From assembly GCF_018860585.1 (NCBI RefSeq), contig NZ_JAHKPR010000048.1, positions 10,200 through 74,199 of the forward strand: a DNA stretch of 64,000 bases, read 5' to 3'. Shown here piece after piece: positions 1 through 9,308 of the stretch (the stretch's first letter is position 1; every line of letters begins with the position of its first letter). Made by a program: the position numbers and the translations under genes. Origin of the DNA: Colwellia sp. E2M01. Lineage in GTDB: Bacteria; Pseudomonadota; Gammaproteobacteria; Enterobacterales; Alteromonadaceae. The notes under the pieces were generated by a model. The model ran no database searches. It had not been told where the DNA came from and saw only the letters and a list, made by a program, of their open reading frames with translations.

Positions 1-18
1 TTAATCAGATTGGTATAA
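1..18. repeat. second copy of the 18-bp intergenic element (edge)
   Basis: TTAATCAGATTGGTATAA at the very start of the window is the near reverse complement of 2948-2965. It may continue beyond the left edge, so its full extent cannot be judged. See the entry at 2948 for the comparison. Confidence 0.35.
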
Positions 19-96
19 TGCTAAAAAATTAAATATATAGGCTGAATTTTAGTTTACTTGCCGCAATACTTTTCTATAGTTTGATATTGTAATATC

Positions 97-636
97 ATGA
101 ATTTAATTAAATTAAGTTCACTTACTGTCATAGAGAAAACAATGATTATTATAAAACACGCCATGGAAAAAAGTAATTTTTACCGCATTGATGACTATGG
201 CGTTAAAAATTATAACTACGGAATAATTACCGTATTATCTTTTGTAATATTTGCCGTTATTAATATTTCATTAGGCTACATAACTTATATTGCTGAACTT
301 GAAGCAACTAACTCCCCTGTGAAAAATTACGCCGATGCATTTTGGCTTATGTTAATGTCATCTAGCACCATAGGGTTTGGTGATGTTTACCCCGTGACCT
401 TAACTGGCCGTATTATGGTGTTCATAATGTTCATTTTAGGGGTAGGGATTTTAGGTAGTGTTGGTGCCATTTTCGCGACCAAGGTGTTCGGCTTTACTGA
501 CACCAATATAAAGAATAGAGAATTAAGAAGACAAAACGAAGAAATATTAAAACAGAACGATAAAATTTATAAAAAGTTAACCGAATTAGAAAACAAACTT
601 AACGCCAGCGACGATAGCAACAAAGTGTCTACATAA
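97..636 (+). CDS. two-TM potassium channel family protein
   Basis: Small inner-membrane ion channel subunit, probably K+ selective. The protein has two hydrophobic helices (about residues 43-68 and 105-130) flanking a pore loop with the selectivity-filter sequence TIGFGD near residue 91, the hallmark of two-transmembrane K+ channels (Ion_trans_2). The C-terminus is charged and heptad-like (about 140-175, rich in N, E, K and L), which suggests a coiled coil for tetramer assembly; there is no RCK/TrkA-N domain. The stop lies 3 bases before gltS, so the two are probably co-transcribed. The start is uncertain: the ATG at 97 has no clear ribosome site, and ATG 142 (after GAGAAAACA) is an alternative. 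Family call firm, physiological role unknown. Confidence 0.85.
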   Translation: MNLIKLSSLTVIEKTMIIIKHAMEKSNFYRIDDYGVKNYNYGIITVLSFVIFAVINISLGYITYIAELEATNSPVKNYADAFWLMLMSSSTIGFGDVYPVTLTGRIMVFIMFILGVGILGSVGAIFATKVFGFTDTNIKNRELRRQNEEILKQNDKIYKKLTELENKLNASDDSNKVST

Positions 637-639
637 GCA

Positions 640-1830
640 ATGATATTAGACGAAAGACAAACCATTATATTATCGGTATTAGTTTTATTTTTAGGTCGCT
701 ATTTAAACCGAAAAGTAGCTTTTTTACAAAAATACAATATCCCCGAGCCTGTAACAGGCGGCATTATTACTGCGCTTTTCTTTAGTGTCCTTTATTATAT
801 TTTCGATCTAAGTATCGAGTTTTCATTACAACAACGCGATATATTATTGGTTATATTTTTCACTTGTGTTGGTTTATCTGCCAGGCTTTCTACCTTAATT
901 AAAGGCGGAAAATCACTTGTTATTATGTTGCTTTTAGCCATTTGTTATTTATTTTTACAAAACATTACTGGCATAGCCGTATCAATGGTATCAGGCCTTT
1001 CACCACCCGCAGGTTTATTAGGTAGCTCTGTATCTCTTAGTGGCGGACACGGTACCTCAATCGCTTGGGCACCTAGCTTTGTTAGCCACTTTAATATTGA
1101 GAATGCTATGGAGATAGGTATAGCATGTGCAACCTTTGGTTTGGTATTAGGTGGTATTTGTGGCGGTCCAATTGCAGGCTATTTAATAAAACGACATAAC
1201 CTTACCTCTACCAGCTCAGAACATATTGTTATCGGCAGTGAAAACGAAAAAGAAGAAATTACCGTTCATAGTGTATACAGCTCTATTTTAGTACTTTGTA
1301 TCGCCATTGGTATTGGTTTGCATTTACACCACTTAATAGACAGCATAGGTCTTAAATTACCGATTTTTGTACCTTGTTTATTTGGCGGTATTCTACTAAC
1401 CAACACGATTCCGTTAATATGGAAAAAAGTTCACTGGCCAACAGGCACGCCAACATTAGCGTTAATATCAGACTTGTCTTTGGGCTTATTTCTAGCGATG
1501 TCATTAATGAGTTTACAGTTATGGACATTAATTGATTTAGCACTGCCAATTTTATTCTTACTTACCGCACAAGTACTCTTAGTCTTATTTTTTACCATTC
1601 ATGTGGTATTCAGAGCATTAGGTAAAAACTACGATGCTGCCATTATGGTTTCTGGCTATTCTGGCCTAGTGCTTGGCGCCACGCCAACCGCTATCGCCAA
1701 TATGACAGCCGTTACCAAGCAATATGGTGCTTCACCACAAGCATTTATTGTTATTCCATTAATCGGTGCTTTTTTTATTGATCTAGCAAATGCTTTTGTC
1801 ATTGAAATATTCTTTACCTTATTAAGTTAA
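640..1830 (+). CDS. gltS: sodium/glutamate symporter GltS
   Basis: Na+-dependent glutamate uptake carrier of the inner membrane (ESS family). The 396 residues match the usual GltS length and are almost wholly hydrophobic, with around ten transmembrane segments in two inverted halves. GltS-like motifs include the N-terminal PEPVTGGI region, the glycine/serine-rich re-entrant loop GSSVSLSGGHGTSIAWAP near 130-146, and the matching loop near 340-360 (GLVLGATPTAIANM). It starts 3 bases after the K+ channel stop without its own clear ribosome site, so translational coupling is likely. A shared role in ion homeostasis or osmotic response is inference only. Confidence 0.92.
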   Translation: MILDERQTIILSVLVLFLGRYLNRKVAFLQKYNIPEPVTGGIITALFFSVLYYIFDLSIEFSLQQRDILLVIFFTCVGLSARLSTLIKGGKSLVIMLLLAICYLFLQNITGIAVSMVSGLSPPAGLLGSSVSLSGGHGTSIAWAPSFVSHFNIENAMEIGIACATFGLVLGGICGGPIAGYLIKRHNLTSTSSEHIVIGSENEKEEITVHSVYSSILVLCIAIGIGLHLHHLIDSIGLKLPIFVPCLFGGILLTNTIPLIWKKVHWPTGTPTLALISDLSLGLFLAMSLMSLQLWTLIDLALPILFLLTAQVLLVLFFTIHVVFRALGKNYDAAIMVSGYSGLVLGATPTAIANMTAVTKQYGASPQAFIVIPLIGAFFIDLANAFVIEIFFTLLS

Positions 1831-1964
1831 TGCTTCTTGGGATATATAGCCATTACACTTGAAGGGGCGGCTAATACTGATATACTCAGCCTTTCGCTAC
1901 ATACTCCCATAATCGGTGAAGTTGCTATAATTATTTCTACATGTTGTAAAGGTACAAAAGTTAA

Positions 1965-2819
1965 ATGAAAATTCCAAAGCGTCTTCAACCTCTTGTCGAA
2001 GAGGGTTTAATTGATGAGGTACTCAATCAATTAATGAGCGGGAAAGAAGCCACTGTGTATCGAGTACGTTGTGGAGAAGAAATCCGCTGCGCGAAAGTGT
2101 ATAAAGAATCCATGAAGCGTAGCTTTAAAAAAGCATCGCAATATACTGAAGGTAGAAAAAGCCGTAACAGCAGACGTTCGCGAGCCATGGAAAAAGGCTC
2201 CAAATACGGTAAAAGCCAGCAAGAAGAAGCATGGCAAAATGCTGAAGTTGATGCGTTATATACTCTTGCTGAACACGATGTACGTGTACCTCAGCCTTTT
2301 GGTTGTTATGACGGCGTATTGTTAATGGAATTAATTACCGATGAAGAAGGTAATGTCGCTCCGCGCTTAAACGATGTGGTGATGGAAGCCGAGCAAGCGT
2401 TAGAAGATCATGCGTTAATGATGATTTATATTATGCGTATGTTATGTGCAGGTATTGTGCATGGTGATTTATCAGAATTTAACGTATTGGTAGATTCATA
2501 CGGCCCTGTAGTAATCGATTTACCCCAAGCGGTTGATGCTTCAGCCAACAATAACGCACGTTCAATGTTATTGCGCGATGTAAACAATATCACTACTTAT
2601 TACGCACAATTCGCTCCTAATTTGGCACTAACTAAATTTGGCGAAGAGATGTGGGCTTTATATGAGGCAGGTGAGTTAAGTGACACAACTAAGTTAACAG
2701 GACAGTTTGCTGAAGATACGCAAAGTGCAGATGTTGAAACCGTACTTGCTGAAATTCAAGCGGCGTTCGAACAAGAGCAAGATAGATTAGCTTATTTAAA
2801 AGAAGCAGCTGAGCAGTAG
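1965..2819 (+). CDS. RIO1-family atypical serine kinase
   Basis: Atypical protein kinase of the RIO family as found in proteobacteria (284 aa, about the expected length). Visible kinase elements are the nucleotide loop GKEATVYRV near 27-35, a catalytic loop HGDLSEFNVLV near 166-176 (Asp and Asn), and the metal-binding segment VIDLPQAVD near 182-190. The lysine-rich stretch RKSRNSRRSRAMEKGSKYG near 64-83 resembles the flexible loop of RIO kinases. The substrate in bacteria is not established; archaeal and eukaryotic relatives act in small-subunit ribosome maturation. Monocistronic by spacing (134 bases after gltS, convergent with the LysR gene downstream). Confidence 0.88.
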   Translation: MKIPKRLQPLVEEGLIDEVLNQLMSGKEATVYRVRCGEEIRCAKVYKESMKRSFKKASQYTEGRKSRNSRRSRAMEKGSKYGKSQQEEAWQNAEVDALYTLAEHDVRVPQPFGCYDGVLLMELITDEEGNVAPRLNDVVMEAEQALEDHALMMIYIMRMLCAGIVHGDLSEFNVLVDSYGPVVIDLPQAVDASANNNARSMLLRDVNNITTYYAQFAPNLALTKFGEEMWALYEAGELSDTTKLTGQFAEDTQSADVETVLAEIQAAFEQEQDRLAYLKEAAEQ

Positions 2820-2947
2820 CTATAATAAATAAGAACTTCGTCTTACCTTTAAATATATACAATACTCATAATTTGAGGTTTCTATAAATAATCAACTAAC
2901 ACTATTATTTATGATTATATTTTCTCTTTTGGGGTGCTTGTAAATAG

Positions 2948-2965
2948 TTATACCAAGTTGATTAA
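2948..2965. repeat. 18-bp element also found at the left edge of the window
   Basis: TTATACCAAGTTGATTAA here is a near match (16 of 18) to the reverse complement of bases 1-18, which reads TTATACCAATCTGATTAA. Both copies are intergenic. This looks like the end of a dispersed intergenic repeat family of the kind seen in Alteromonadales genomes. The family identity is from memory, and two copies in one window do not prove it. Confidence 0.4.
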
Positions 2966-3040
2966 GTGCTTTCCTACTCAGCGAAAATTAAAAAGCTTAG
3001 AGGCAAGGCATTAATTAATTAATTGAAGAAAAGGGTTATT

Positions 3041-3092
3041 CAGGAGAATATACTCCTGCATTCTCTAAGAAGCTACATCCATGTAGCTTCTT
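3041..3092. terminator. tandem stem-loops between the RIO kinase and LysR genes
   Basis: Two perfect hairpins lie back to back: CAGGAG/CTCCTG (3041-3058, 6-base loop) and AAGAAGCTACAT/ATGTAGCTTCTT (3067-3092, 12-bp stem, 2-base loop). The second overlaps the stop of the LysR gene. Neither has a proper T-tract, so rho-independent termination is not certain; they may instead protect convergent mRNA 3' ends. Confidence 0.5.
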
Positions 3093-3996
3093 ACATACAA
3101 ACCTTGAGGTTAAACAGTAATTTCTCAAAGGCTTGTGCCGCATGTGATGATGGGCGATCACGATATCGTAATTGATATAACGGTCGAGAAAACCCCTCTC
3201 CTTCATAGTCAGTAAAGCGATTTAGCTTACCAAGCTGTACTAAATCTTCGGTAACCACATTAGGTAATAACGCAACCCCCATACCTTGTGCAACAGCACG
3301 AGCTATCGCTTCATTACTACCTAACACCATATTTTTTTCTATTGCTATTTTTTGCTCAGATAAAAGCTTAAGTGATATTTCTAAAGTGCCTGAACCCGCT
3401 TCCCGTAATAACCACTGTTGCTTTGCTAGCCATTTTTTACTATTTTTCGGCAATGTTTTTTGACCCGAATAAACAATACTCATTAAATCGTTTTGCCAAT
3501 GTTTACTCATAATATTGTCTTGACTTGGACTACCTTCAACTAAAGCTAAGTCAATAGTACAATCAAGTAGGGCTTGTTCTATTTGCGCGGTATTAGCGAC
3601 TTGTAACTCTACTTTTATGTCTGGGTATTTTGCACAAAATTGCGCTAAATACGTGGGTAACCAATAACTGGCAATAGTCGTACTTGTACCAATAACAAGG
3701 GTGCCGCGTTTAAGACCTGTTCGTGCATTTATGTCGTCAATTGCCGCTTTTTCAATAGCGAAAATACTCCGGGCATGCTCAAATAGCGCGTGTCCTGCTT
3801 CCGTTAAACTTAATTTCTTACCTTTTGCTGCACGCTCAATTAACTGTATATCTAACTGGTGCTCCAGATCTTTTATCGATTTTGATATTGCAGGCTGACT
3901 TATATACAAGGCTTCTGCTGTGCGAGAAAAGCTTTCTAGCTTCGCGACGGTATAAAACACTCTTAGCGATTGTAAGTTTAAACTGTGCAAATTCAT
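3091..3996 (-). CDS. LysR-family regulator, probably of the adjacent yeiH-like gene
   Basis: LysR-type transcriptional regulator: an N-terminal winged HTH (residues about 1-60, core SRTAEALYISQPAISKSIKDLE) followed by a periplasmic-binding-like effector domain (about 90-295). It is divergent from a YeiH-family transporter, the arrangement of YeiE/CysB-like regulators with a putative sulfate/sulfite exporter, so control of that gene is likely. The start at 3996 (MNLHSLNLQSL) fits the family N-terminus; an ATG at 4029 would add 11 residues not typical of the family, and the ribosome site is weak for both. The effector is unknown; a sulfur compound is plausible from context. Confidence 0.88.
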   Translation of the reverse strand: MNLHSLNLQSLRVFYTVAKLESFSRTAEALYISQPAISKSIKDLEHQLDIQLIERAAKGKKLSLTEAGHALFEHARSIFAIEKAAIDDINARTGLKRGTLVIGTSTTIASYWLPTYLAQFCAKYPDIKVELQVANTAQIEQALLDCTIDLALVEGSPSQDNIMSKHWQNDLMSIVYSGQKTLPKNSKKWLAKQQWLLREAGSGTLEISLKLLSEQKIAIEKNMVLGSNEAIARAVAQGMGVALLPNVVTEDLVQLGKLNRFTDYEGEGFSRPLYQLRYRDRPSSHAAQAFEKLLFNLKVCM

Positions 3997-4161
3997 TTTT
4001 AACCCACTTAACTGTATAACCCACTTCACTGCATAACTTCAGGTTATAGAATCATGATATTAATGTATTGGAGTTATATTGAGGTATTTTTTACCATTAA
4101 GTCAACTTAATTAAGTGCGCTAAATCAATAGCACTTGCGCAGCTATATTCTTAGGAAGACC

Positions 4162-5259
4162 ATGTTTGCTCTTAACCAAAGCTATAAGAAAATAACTAAC
4201 AGCCAATACTGTGATCCGCGTTGGATTTTTGGTGTCGCACTTGTGGCGTTATTAACTTTTGTAGCTAGTGAATTGAGTGAAATAGCCTTCTTTAAAAATG
4301 CACAATTAAGCTCACTAACTTTAGGTATTTTAGTGGGGATTATTGTTGGTAATACCGTATTTTCACGTGTTGCAAAACATACTGCTGTAGGCGTAGATTT
4401 TTCTAAAAGCACTTTACTAAAAGCAGGCATTATATTGTTTGGTTTTAGAATTACCTTCTCTCAAGTCGCTAGCGTTGGTTTACATGGTTTAGTGACTGAT
4501 ATTCTTGTGTTAATTAGTACTTTTTTACTCGCTATACAATTAGGTAAGCGTCTATTTAAGCTAGATACACAAACCACTATATTAATTGGCGCGGGTAGTT
4601 CAATTTGTGGCGCAGCGGCGATTATGGCAACGGAGCCTGTAATAAAAGCACAAGCGCATAAAGTGTCTGTTGCCGTAGCTACCGTTGTTGTTTTTGGCAC
4701 AATCAGCATGTTTGTCTACCCTATTTTTTTCAATTATATGAACTTATCAGGCACGGGCTTAAGCGAAAAAGCATACGGTATTTTTGTGGGGTCAACTATT
4801 CATGAAGTAGCTCAAGTCGTTGCTGCAGGTAGTGCGGTAAGTACAAACGCTGCAGATATTGCAGTTATCGAAAAAATGTTAAGAGTAATGATGTTAGCGC
4901 CGTTTTTAGTTGTTTTATCATGTTGGTATGCTAAGCAAAATGCCACCATTGATGCAGGTAAACATAAAGAGTGCAAAAGTAATAAAAACGCTATTAATAT
5001 TCCGTGGTTTGCACTTTGGTTCATTATTGTCAGTGGTATAAACTCTTTAGCGTTAATTCCTGAAGAAGTATGCGAATTTATTTTAAAAATAGACAATATA
5101 TTACTCACCATTGCTATGGTGGCATTAGGTTTACGAACACATATTGGCGCAATTAAACAGGCTGGCGTAAAACCATTATTACTTGGCGGCTGTTTATTTA
5201 TATTTTTAACTCTGGGTGGTTACCTAATAAATACGCTAGTGGCTCATTTTTTATCCTAA
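4162..5259 (+). CDS. YeiH-family putative sulfate exporter
   Basis: Polytopic inner-membrane protein (about 365 aa, ten or so helices) of the YeiH/UPF0324 family (PF03601), annotated as a putative sulfate exporter on limited evidence. Recognisable family stretches are GAGSSICGAAAIMATEPVI near 145-165 and the GSTIHEVAQVVAAG region near 213-226. The start at ATG 4162 follows AGGA at 4154 with good spacing; an upstream TTG at 4135 is in frame but less likely. It diverges from the LysR gene, and the 165-base gap between them should hold both promoters. Transport substrate unproven. Confidence 0.88.
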   Translation: MFALNQSYKKITNSQYCDPRWIFGVALVALLTFVASELSEIAFFKNAQLSSLTLGILVGIIVGNTVFSRVAKHTAVGVDFSKSTLLKAGIILFGFRITFSQVASVGLHGLVTDILVLISTFLLAIQLGKRLFKLDTQTTILIGAGSSICGAAAIMATEPVIKAQAHKVSVAVATVVVFGTISMFVYPIFFNYMNLSGTGLSEKAYGIFVGSTIHEVAQVVAAGSAVSTNAADIAVIEKMLRVMMLAPFLVVLSCWYAKQNATIDAGKHKECKSNKNAINIPWFALWFIIVSGINSLALIPEEVCEFILKIDNILLTIAMVALGLRTHIGAIKQAGVKPLLLGGCLFIFLTLGGYLINTLVAHFLS

Positions 5260-5400
5260 TTCAAGTAATAAGGATTTTTAATCGCAACCGACTGAAGAGA
5301 TAAGCACAATATTCTCTGCTTATTATATTATGCTTATTTCTAATTATTCATTATAGTGGGGCTTAAATCCTACTAGTATCCGGATAATCAGAGGCTAACA

Positions 5401-6735
5401 ATGTCTTTTTTAAATAAAAAAATAAATGTAATTTTCAGTTACTTACCGACAACATTCAACTTATTAATTACTTTTTTAGCCTTACAAGTATTCACAACAC
5501 ATGCTGCGACACCATTAAAGCCCGTAGATGAATCAACAAGAGTCTCAGCAAATAAATCAATCGACTTTATTCAATATAGCGCCGAAAGCCTAGCTAACGT
5601 TAAGCTGTCATTACAAAACGGGCAAGCTGCAAAGATCACTCAAAAGGCTTATGAATTACTACTCAAAAAAGCTGACTCAACACTTGCAATGACCAACCCA
5701 AGTGTTATGGATAAAAACTTCTTACCACCAAGCAAAAACAAGCATGACTATTTAAGTTTAAGTCGCTACTGGTGGCCAGATCCTAAATCTGCAGATGGTT
5801 TACCTTGGATAAGAAAAGATGGCGTTACTAACCCAGATACGCAAACCGATGATGTAGACCGAGGCCGATTAAGCAAAACCACTAGCGCGATAAGAATATT
5901 AGCGTTAGCTTATTACTTTTCTGAAAATGAAAAATACGCACAAAAAGGTATTAGCTTAATCAATACGTGGTTTTTAGATGAAAAAACCAAAATGAACCCG
6001 CATTTGCAATACGCGCAAAGTGTACCTGGCAACCCTAACGGCCGTCGTTCGGGTATGTTAGATGGCCGATTAATCCCTGAACGAGTATTAGACTCAATCA
6101 CAATTTTCTCAGCATCACCCGCTTGGACAAATGAAAAAGCTACACAAATGAACTCATGGTTAAACGACTATTTAGCCTGGTTAACTACCAGTAAATTAGG
6201 TAAAACCGGCGCAACACAAAAAAATAATCACGGCTCATGGTATCGTTTTCAAATAGCCGCTTTGTCTTGGTACTTAGGCGACAAAGCATTGTTTGAAAAA
6301 ACTATTGTTGCAACGATAAACAGTTTTTCAGAGCAATTTAATGAGCAAGGTGCGCAAGAACATGAGCTACAAAGAACCCGTGCTTTTTTCTATAGCTGCT
6401 TTAACTTACAAGCACTTGCCCTTGTAGCAAATTTAGCTGAAAAAGGCGATACCCCAATATGGCGATATCAATCACCTAAAGGACATAGCTTAACACTCGC
6501 AGTAGAATATTTAATGCCTGTAACGCGCGGTGAAAAGTGGCAACATGCCAGTAAAAATTTAGATCCGAGCCAATTATCTCCAATATTAGCAGGTATGGTA
6601 ATGTATGGTAATATGCCTAAATACCAAACAACGCTCAGTAAAATAATGAGTAATTTAGGCAACAAAGATAACTTAACTTCACATCAAAAATACAAATACT
6701 ACGAGTTTGCTTTATTAACACCACAACTCATGTAA
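5401..6735 (+). CDS. secreted alginate-lyase-family polysaccharide lyase
   Basis: Predicted periplasmic or secreted enzyme of the alginate lyase superfamily (PF05426; an alpha/alpha-toroid fold). A signal peptide spans about residues 1-36, ending near THA. Family signatures are SRYWWPDPKSADGLPWIRKDG near 120-141 and the catalytic-type NNHGSWYRFQ near 278-287; a YYEFALL segment lies close to the C-terminus. The length (444 aa) fits. The WWPDP...GLPWIRKDG signature recalls the group placed in PL38, which includes glucuronan-active lyases, so alginate is not a safe substrate call. It precedes the PLD-family lipoprotein by 62 bases on the same strand; no alginate transport genes are nearby. Confidence 0.82.
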   Translation: MSFLNKKINVIFSYLPTTFNLLITFLALQVFTTHAATPLKPVDESTRVSANKSIDFIQYSAESLANVKLSLQNGQAAKITQKAYELLLKKADSTLAMTNPSVMDKNFLPPSKNKHDYLSLSRYWWPDPKSADGLPWIRKDGVTNPDTQTDDVDRGRLSKTTSAIRILALAYYFSENEKYAQKGISLINTWFLDEKTKMNPHLQYAQSVPGNPNGRRSGMLDGRLIPERVLDSITIFSASPAWTNEKATQMNSWLNDYLAWLTTSKLGKTGATQKNNHGSWYRFQIAALSWYLGDKALFEKTIVATINSFSEQFNEQGAQEHELQRTRAFFYSCFNLQALALVANLAEKGDTPIWRYQSPKGHSLTLAVEYLMPVTRGEKWQHASKNLDPSQLSPILAGMVMYGNMPKYQTTLSKIMSNLGNKDNLTSHQKYKYYEFALLTPQLM

Positions 6736-6797
6736 GCGACTAATTTAACCACCTAGGAGAATTAGCTATAAACCTAGTTTATGACTAACAAAGTTTC

Positions 6798-8384
6798 ATG
6801 GATAAAACACAACAGCGCGACAACACAACACTATTTAGCTTGTATAAAAAAATACGTTTCAACTTTACATTATTATTTATAGCCCTGCCGCTCAGTATGT
6901 TAACGGCTTGTACAGATAGAGATGACCAAATGCCAACCTCAGATGAAGATTTTTGCGCCGCAATAGACACCTCAACCTCTGCCGTATTATCCACCTACCT
7001 CAAGCCATACCAAGCTAAAATGGCAAACAGTACTGGCGTATATGTATTAGAGCAAGGTACCGAAGCAATACTTACCCGCGCTTGGTTAAGCGAACACGCA
7101 CAAAAAAGCATAGACGTACAATACTTTATATTTTCAGCAGACAACATTGGCTTAATCGCCGTTGATTACCTTGTAAAAGCCGCAGAAAGAGGCATTAAAG
7201 TTAGAGTTTTAGTTGACGATATTATGCTTGATGCTAATGGTAGCGACTTACTAAAATTAGCGGCGCACGAAAATTTATCAATAAAAATATATAACCCAAA
7301 CATCAATATTGGTAAAAACTTTATTGCCAAATTTGTTAATTTAGCGACAGATTTTCATGGCATTAACCAACGTATGCACAACAAAACCTTTACGGTAGAC
7401 GGCCAAGTAGCAATCACTGGCGGCAGAAATGTAGCCGACGAATACTTTGGTTATGACCATCAATTTAACTTTAGAGATCGCGATGTACTATTACTTGGCG
7501 GCATTAGCAACGATATACAGTTATCGTTCAATCAATACTGGGACAATGCATTAAGCTTACCTATTGAAAAATTAGTCACCAGTAAAACTAACTTCAATAC
7601 CGACTTTACTGCATTACATCAATACGCTTGTAACCCATTACATTTTACAGCTTCCGTGAGAAAACAAATAAAAGACCTACCTAGTGTTTTTCAAGAAATT
7701 GAACAAGACGGACATTTACAGTGGCTTGATAATGTTGAATATATTTCAGACTTACCCGGTAAAAATGCAGGTAATAAATTTTTAGGTGGCAGCGGATTAT
7801 CTACCGAACGACTGATTTTATTATTACAACAAGCTAAAAAATCAGTCACTATTCAAACCCCTTACTTAGTAACAACCGATTTAAGTAAAGAACTATTTAA
7901 AGGGTTAGTAAGCCGCGGTATTGAGGTAAAAATACTCACCAACAGCTTAGCCTCTACCGATAATTTAGATGCTTTTAGTGGCTATCAACGCGACCGAAAA
8001 GAACTCCTTGAAACCGGCGTTAAAATTTATGAATTTAAACCCGACGCGCAAATCAGACAAAAAGTGATGTCGGCAGAATTAGACGGCAAACTGCCTGCTG
8101 AGCCAATATTTAGTTTACATGCAAAATCTATGGTTATTGACGACGATATAACCGTAATCGGCACATTTAACTTAGATCCACGTAGTGCTAACTTAAATAC
8201 CGAAAGCATAGTTATTATTCCATCGAAAGAAATAACAACAACAGTTAAAGCGGGAATGTTAGAGGAAATGCAGCCCGAAAATGCATGGCAGACAACACTT
8301 GATTGGAACCCTGACGGCGAAGTAAGCAAACTAAAACGCATTAAAGTTAAACTACGACGCGTAATACCAAAGAATATTCTCTAG
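6798..8384 (+). CDS. phospholipase D-like (ClsC/YmdC type) lipoprotein
   Basis: PLD-superfamily phosphodiesterase/phosphatidyltransferase with both HKD motifs: HNKTFTVDGQVAITGGRN near 194-211 and HAKSMVIDDDITVIGTFNLD near 437-456. The overall organisation (GTEAILTRAWLSEHAQKSIDVQYF near 76-100) resembles ClsC-like cardiolipin synthases of proteobacteria. The N-terminus has a charged start, a hydrophobic stretch and the lipobox LTAC near 35-38, so it is probably an envelope lipoprotein. Cardiolipin synthesis or envelope phospholipid turnover is inferred from family; the substrate is not shown. The start lacks a clear ribosome site. Confidence 0.85.
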   Translation: MDKTQQRDNTTLFSLYKKIRFNFTLLFIALPLSMLTACTDRDDQMPTSDEDFCAAIDTSTSAVLSTYLKPYQAKMANSTGVYVLEQGTEAILTRAWLSEHAQKSIDVQYFIFSADNIGLIAVDYLVKAAERGIKVRVLVDDIMLDANGSDLLKLAAHENLSIKIYNPNINIGKNFIAKFVNLATDFHGINQRMHNKTFTVDGQVAITGGRNVADEYFGYDHQFNFRDRDVLLLGGISNDIQLSFNQYWDNALSLPIEKLVTSKTNFNTDFTALHQYACNPLHFTASVRKQIKDLPSVFQEIEQDGHLQWLDNVEYISDLPGKNAGNKFLGGSGLSTERLILLLQQAKKSVTIQTPYLVTTDLSKELFKGLVSRGIEVKILTNSLASTDNLDAFSGYQRDRKELLETGVKIYEFKPDAQIRQKVMSAELDGKLPAEPIFSLHAKSMVIDDDITVIGTFNLDPRSANLNTESIVIIPSKEITTTVKAGMLEEMQPENAWQTTLDWNPDGEVSKLKRIKVKLRRVIPKNIL

Positions 8385-8456
8385 TTAGAATAGAAGTGGT
8401 CATTGAAGGTAACTAATATTATGCTACCTAGCTACTCAACGCTAAGCGATTGAAAT

Positions 8457-9308
8457 TTATGATTGTTTTTCTCGGTAAGAGTCAAGGGATATCACGTTAT
8501 CAGGTATAGCCTCGGTATTTTCAACGTCTTGCTTATTTTGGGTAATATGCTCGGCGTACTCAATATGCTCTTTTATTTCCTGATAAATAGATCTTTCTAT
8601 CGCTTTAAAGTCGGTTATTTTACGTGCAATTTCCTGTGTATTATTATCGGTATAATCAGTTAACCAAGCTTTTAAAAATCTATGGTGTGGTGAAAAATAC
8701 TGTTTATCACTTTTATTTTTTCTAAGCATTTGATTAATAAAATCATCAAATTTAATTAACCCAAAATCTTCGGCAATATAACCAAATTCATGTGCTTGTT
8801 GCTCAAAATGCCAAACCACATCATTCAATGTTGCTTGTACCGAGCGATCACCTCGCTGATGAAAAGCACAATTAGTATGCATGTTGTTGTAACACTCTAT
8901 ACTATCAAATATTTCATCAGTAACATCTTCTTCAACTGCGCCAGGAATATCGGCAAACACTGACATCATTTGCGTTATATGCAAGGTAATATGGTGTTCA
9001 AACATATTAAGAAAGGCTAATTCATCACCTTTTTTTATACCGCTAAAAGTCATAGAAAAACGCGAGTGACAATCCATCACAATAACTATATTTTTTCGTT
9101 TTACTTTAACAACATGCACTAACCACTGCCACGGAGACTCAGTATTACCAAAAGCAGTATGCGTACTTAAAACATTTACGTTAGCGGGCTTTATATCATC
9201 GTATGGTATGTTTTTTTCTGGTGCAGGCTCAATACAGCTAAACTTATTTCCATTTTTAGTGGTAGTAAAAAAATCTGCGGCAGCCTTGGTGCAATTAAAT
9301 ACGAGCAT
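8457..9308 (-). CDS. uncharacterised protein, possibly DUF6933 family
   Basis: A 283-residue soluble protein without signal peptide or membrane segment. The N-terminal third (MLVFNCTKAAADFF..., then W-Q-W-L-V-H-V-V-K-V and NIVIVMDCHSRFSMTF) recalls the DUF6933 domain, in which a conserved start and a beta-rich nucleic-acid-associated fold are reported; I hold this only tentatively. The C-terminal part (about 150-283) is charged and helical, with motifs such as HRFLKAWLTDY that I do not recognise. It is convergent with the PLD gene and divergent from the methyltransferase/helicase cassette across a 355-base gap. No function can be given. Confidence 0.6.
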   Translation of the reverse strand: MLVFNCTKAAADFFTTTKNGNKFSCIEPAPEKNIPYDDIKPANVNVLSTHTAFGNTESPWQWLVHVVKVKRKNIVIVMDCHSRFSMTFSGIKKGDELAFLNMFEHHITLHITQMMSVFADIPGAVEEDVTDEIFDSIECYNNMHTNCAFHQRGDRSVQATLNDVVWHFEQQAHEFGYIAEDFGLIKFDDFINQMLRKNKSDKQYFSPHHRFLKAWLTDYTDNNTQEIARKITDFKAIERSIYQEIKEHIEYAEHITQNKQDVENTEAIPDNVISLDSYREKQS

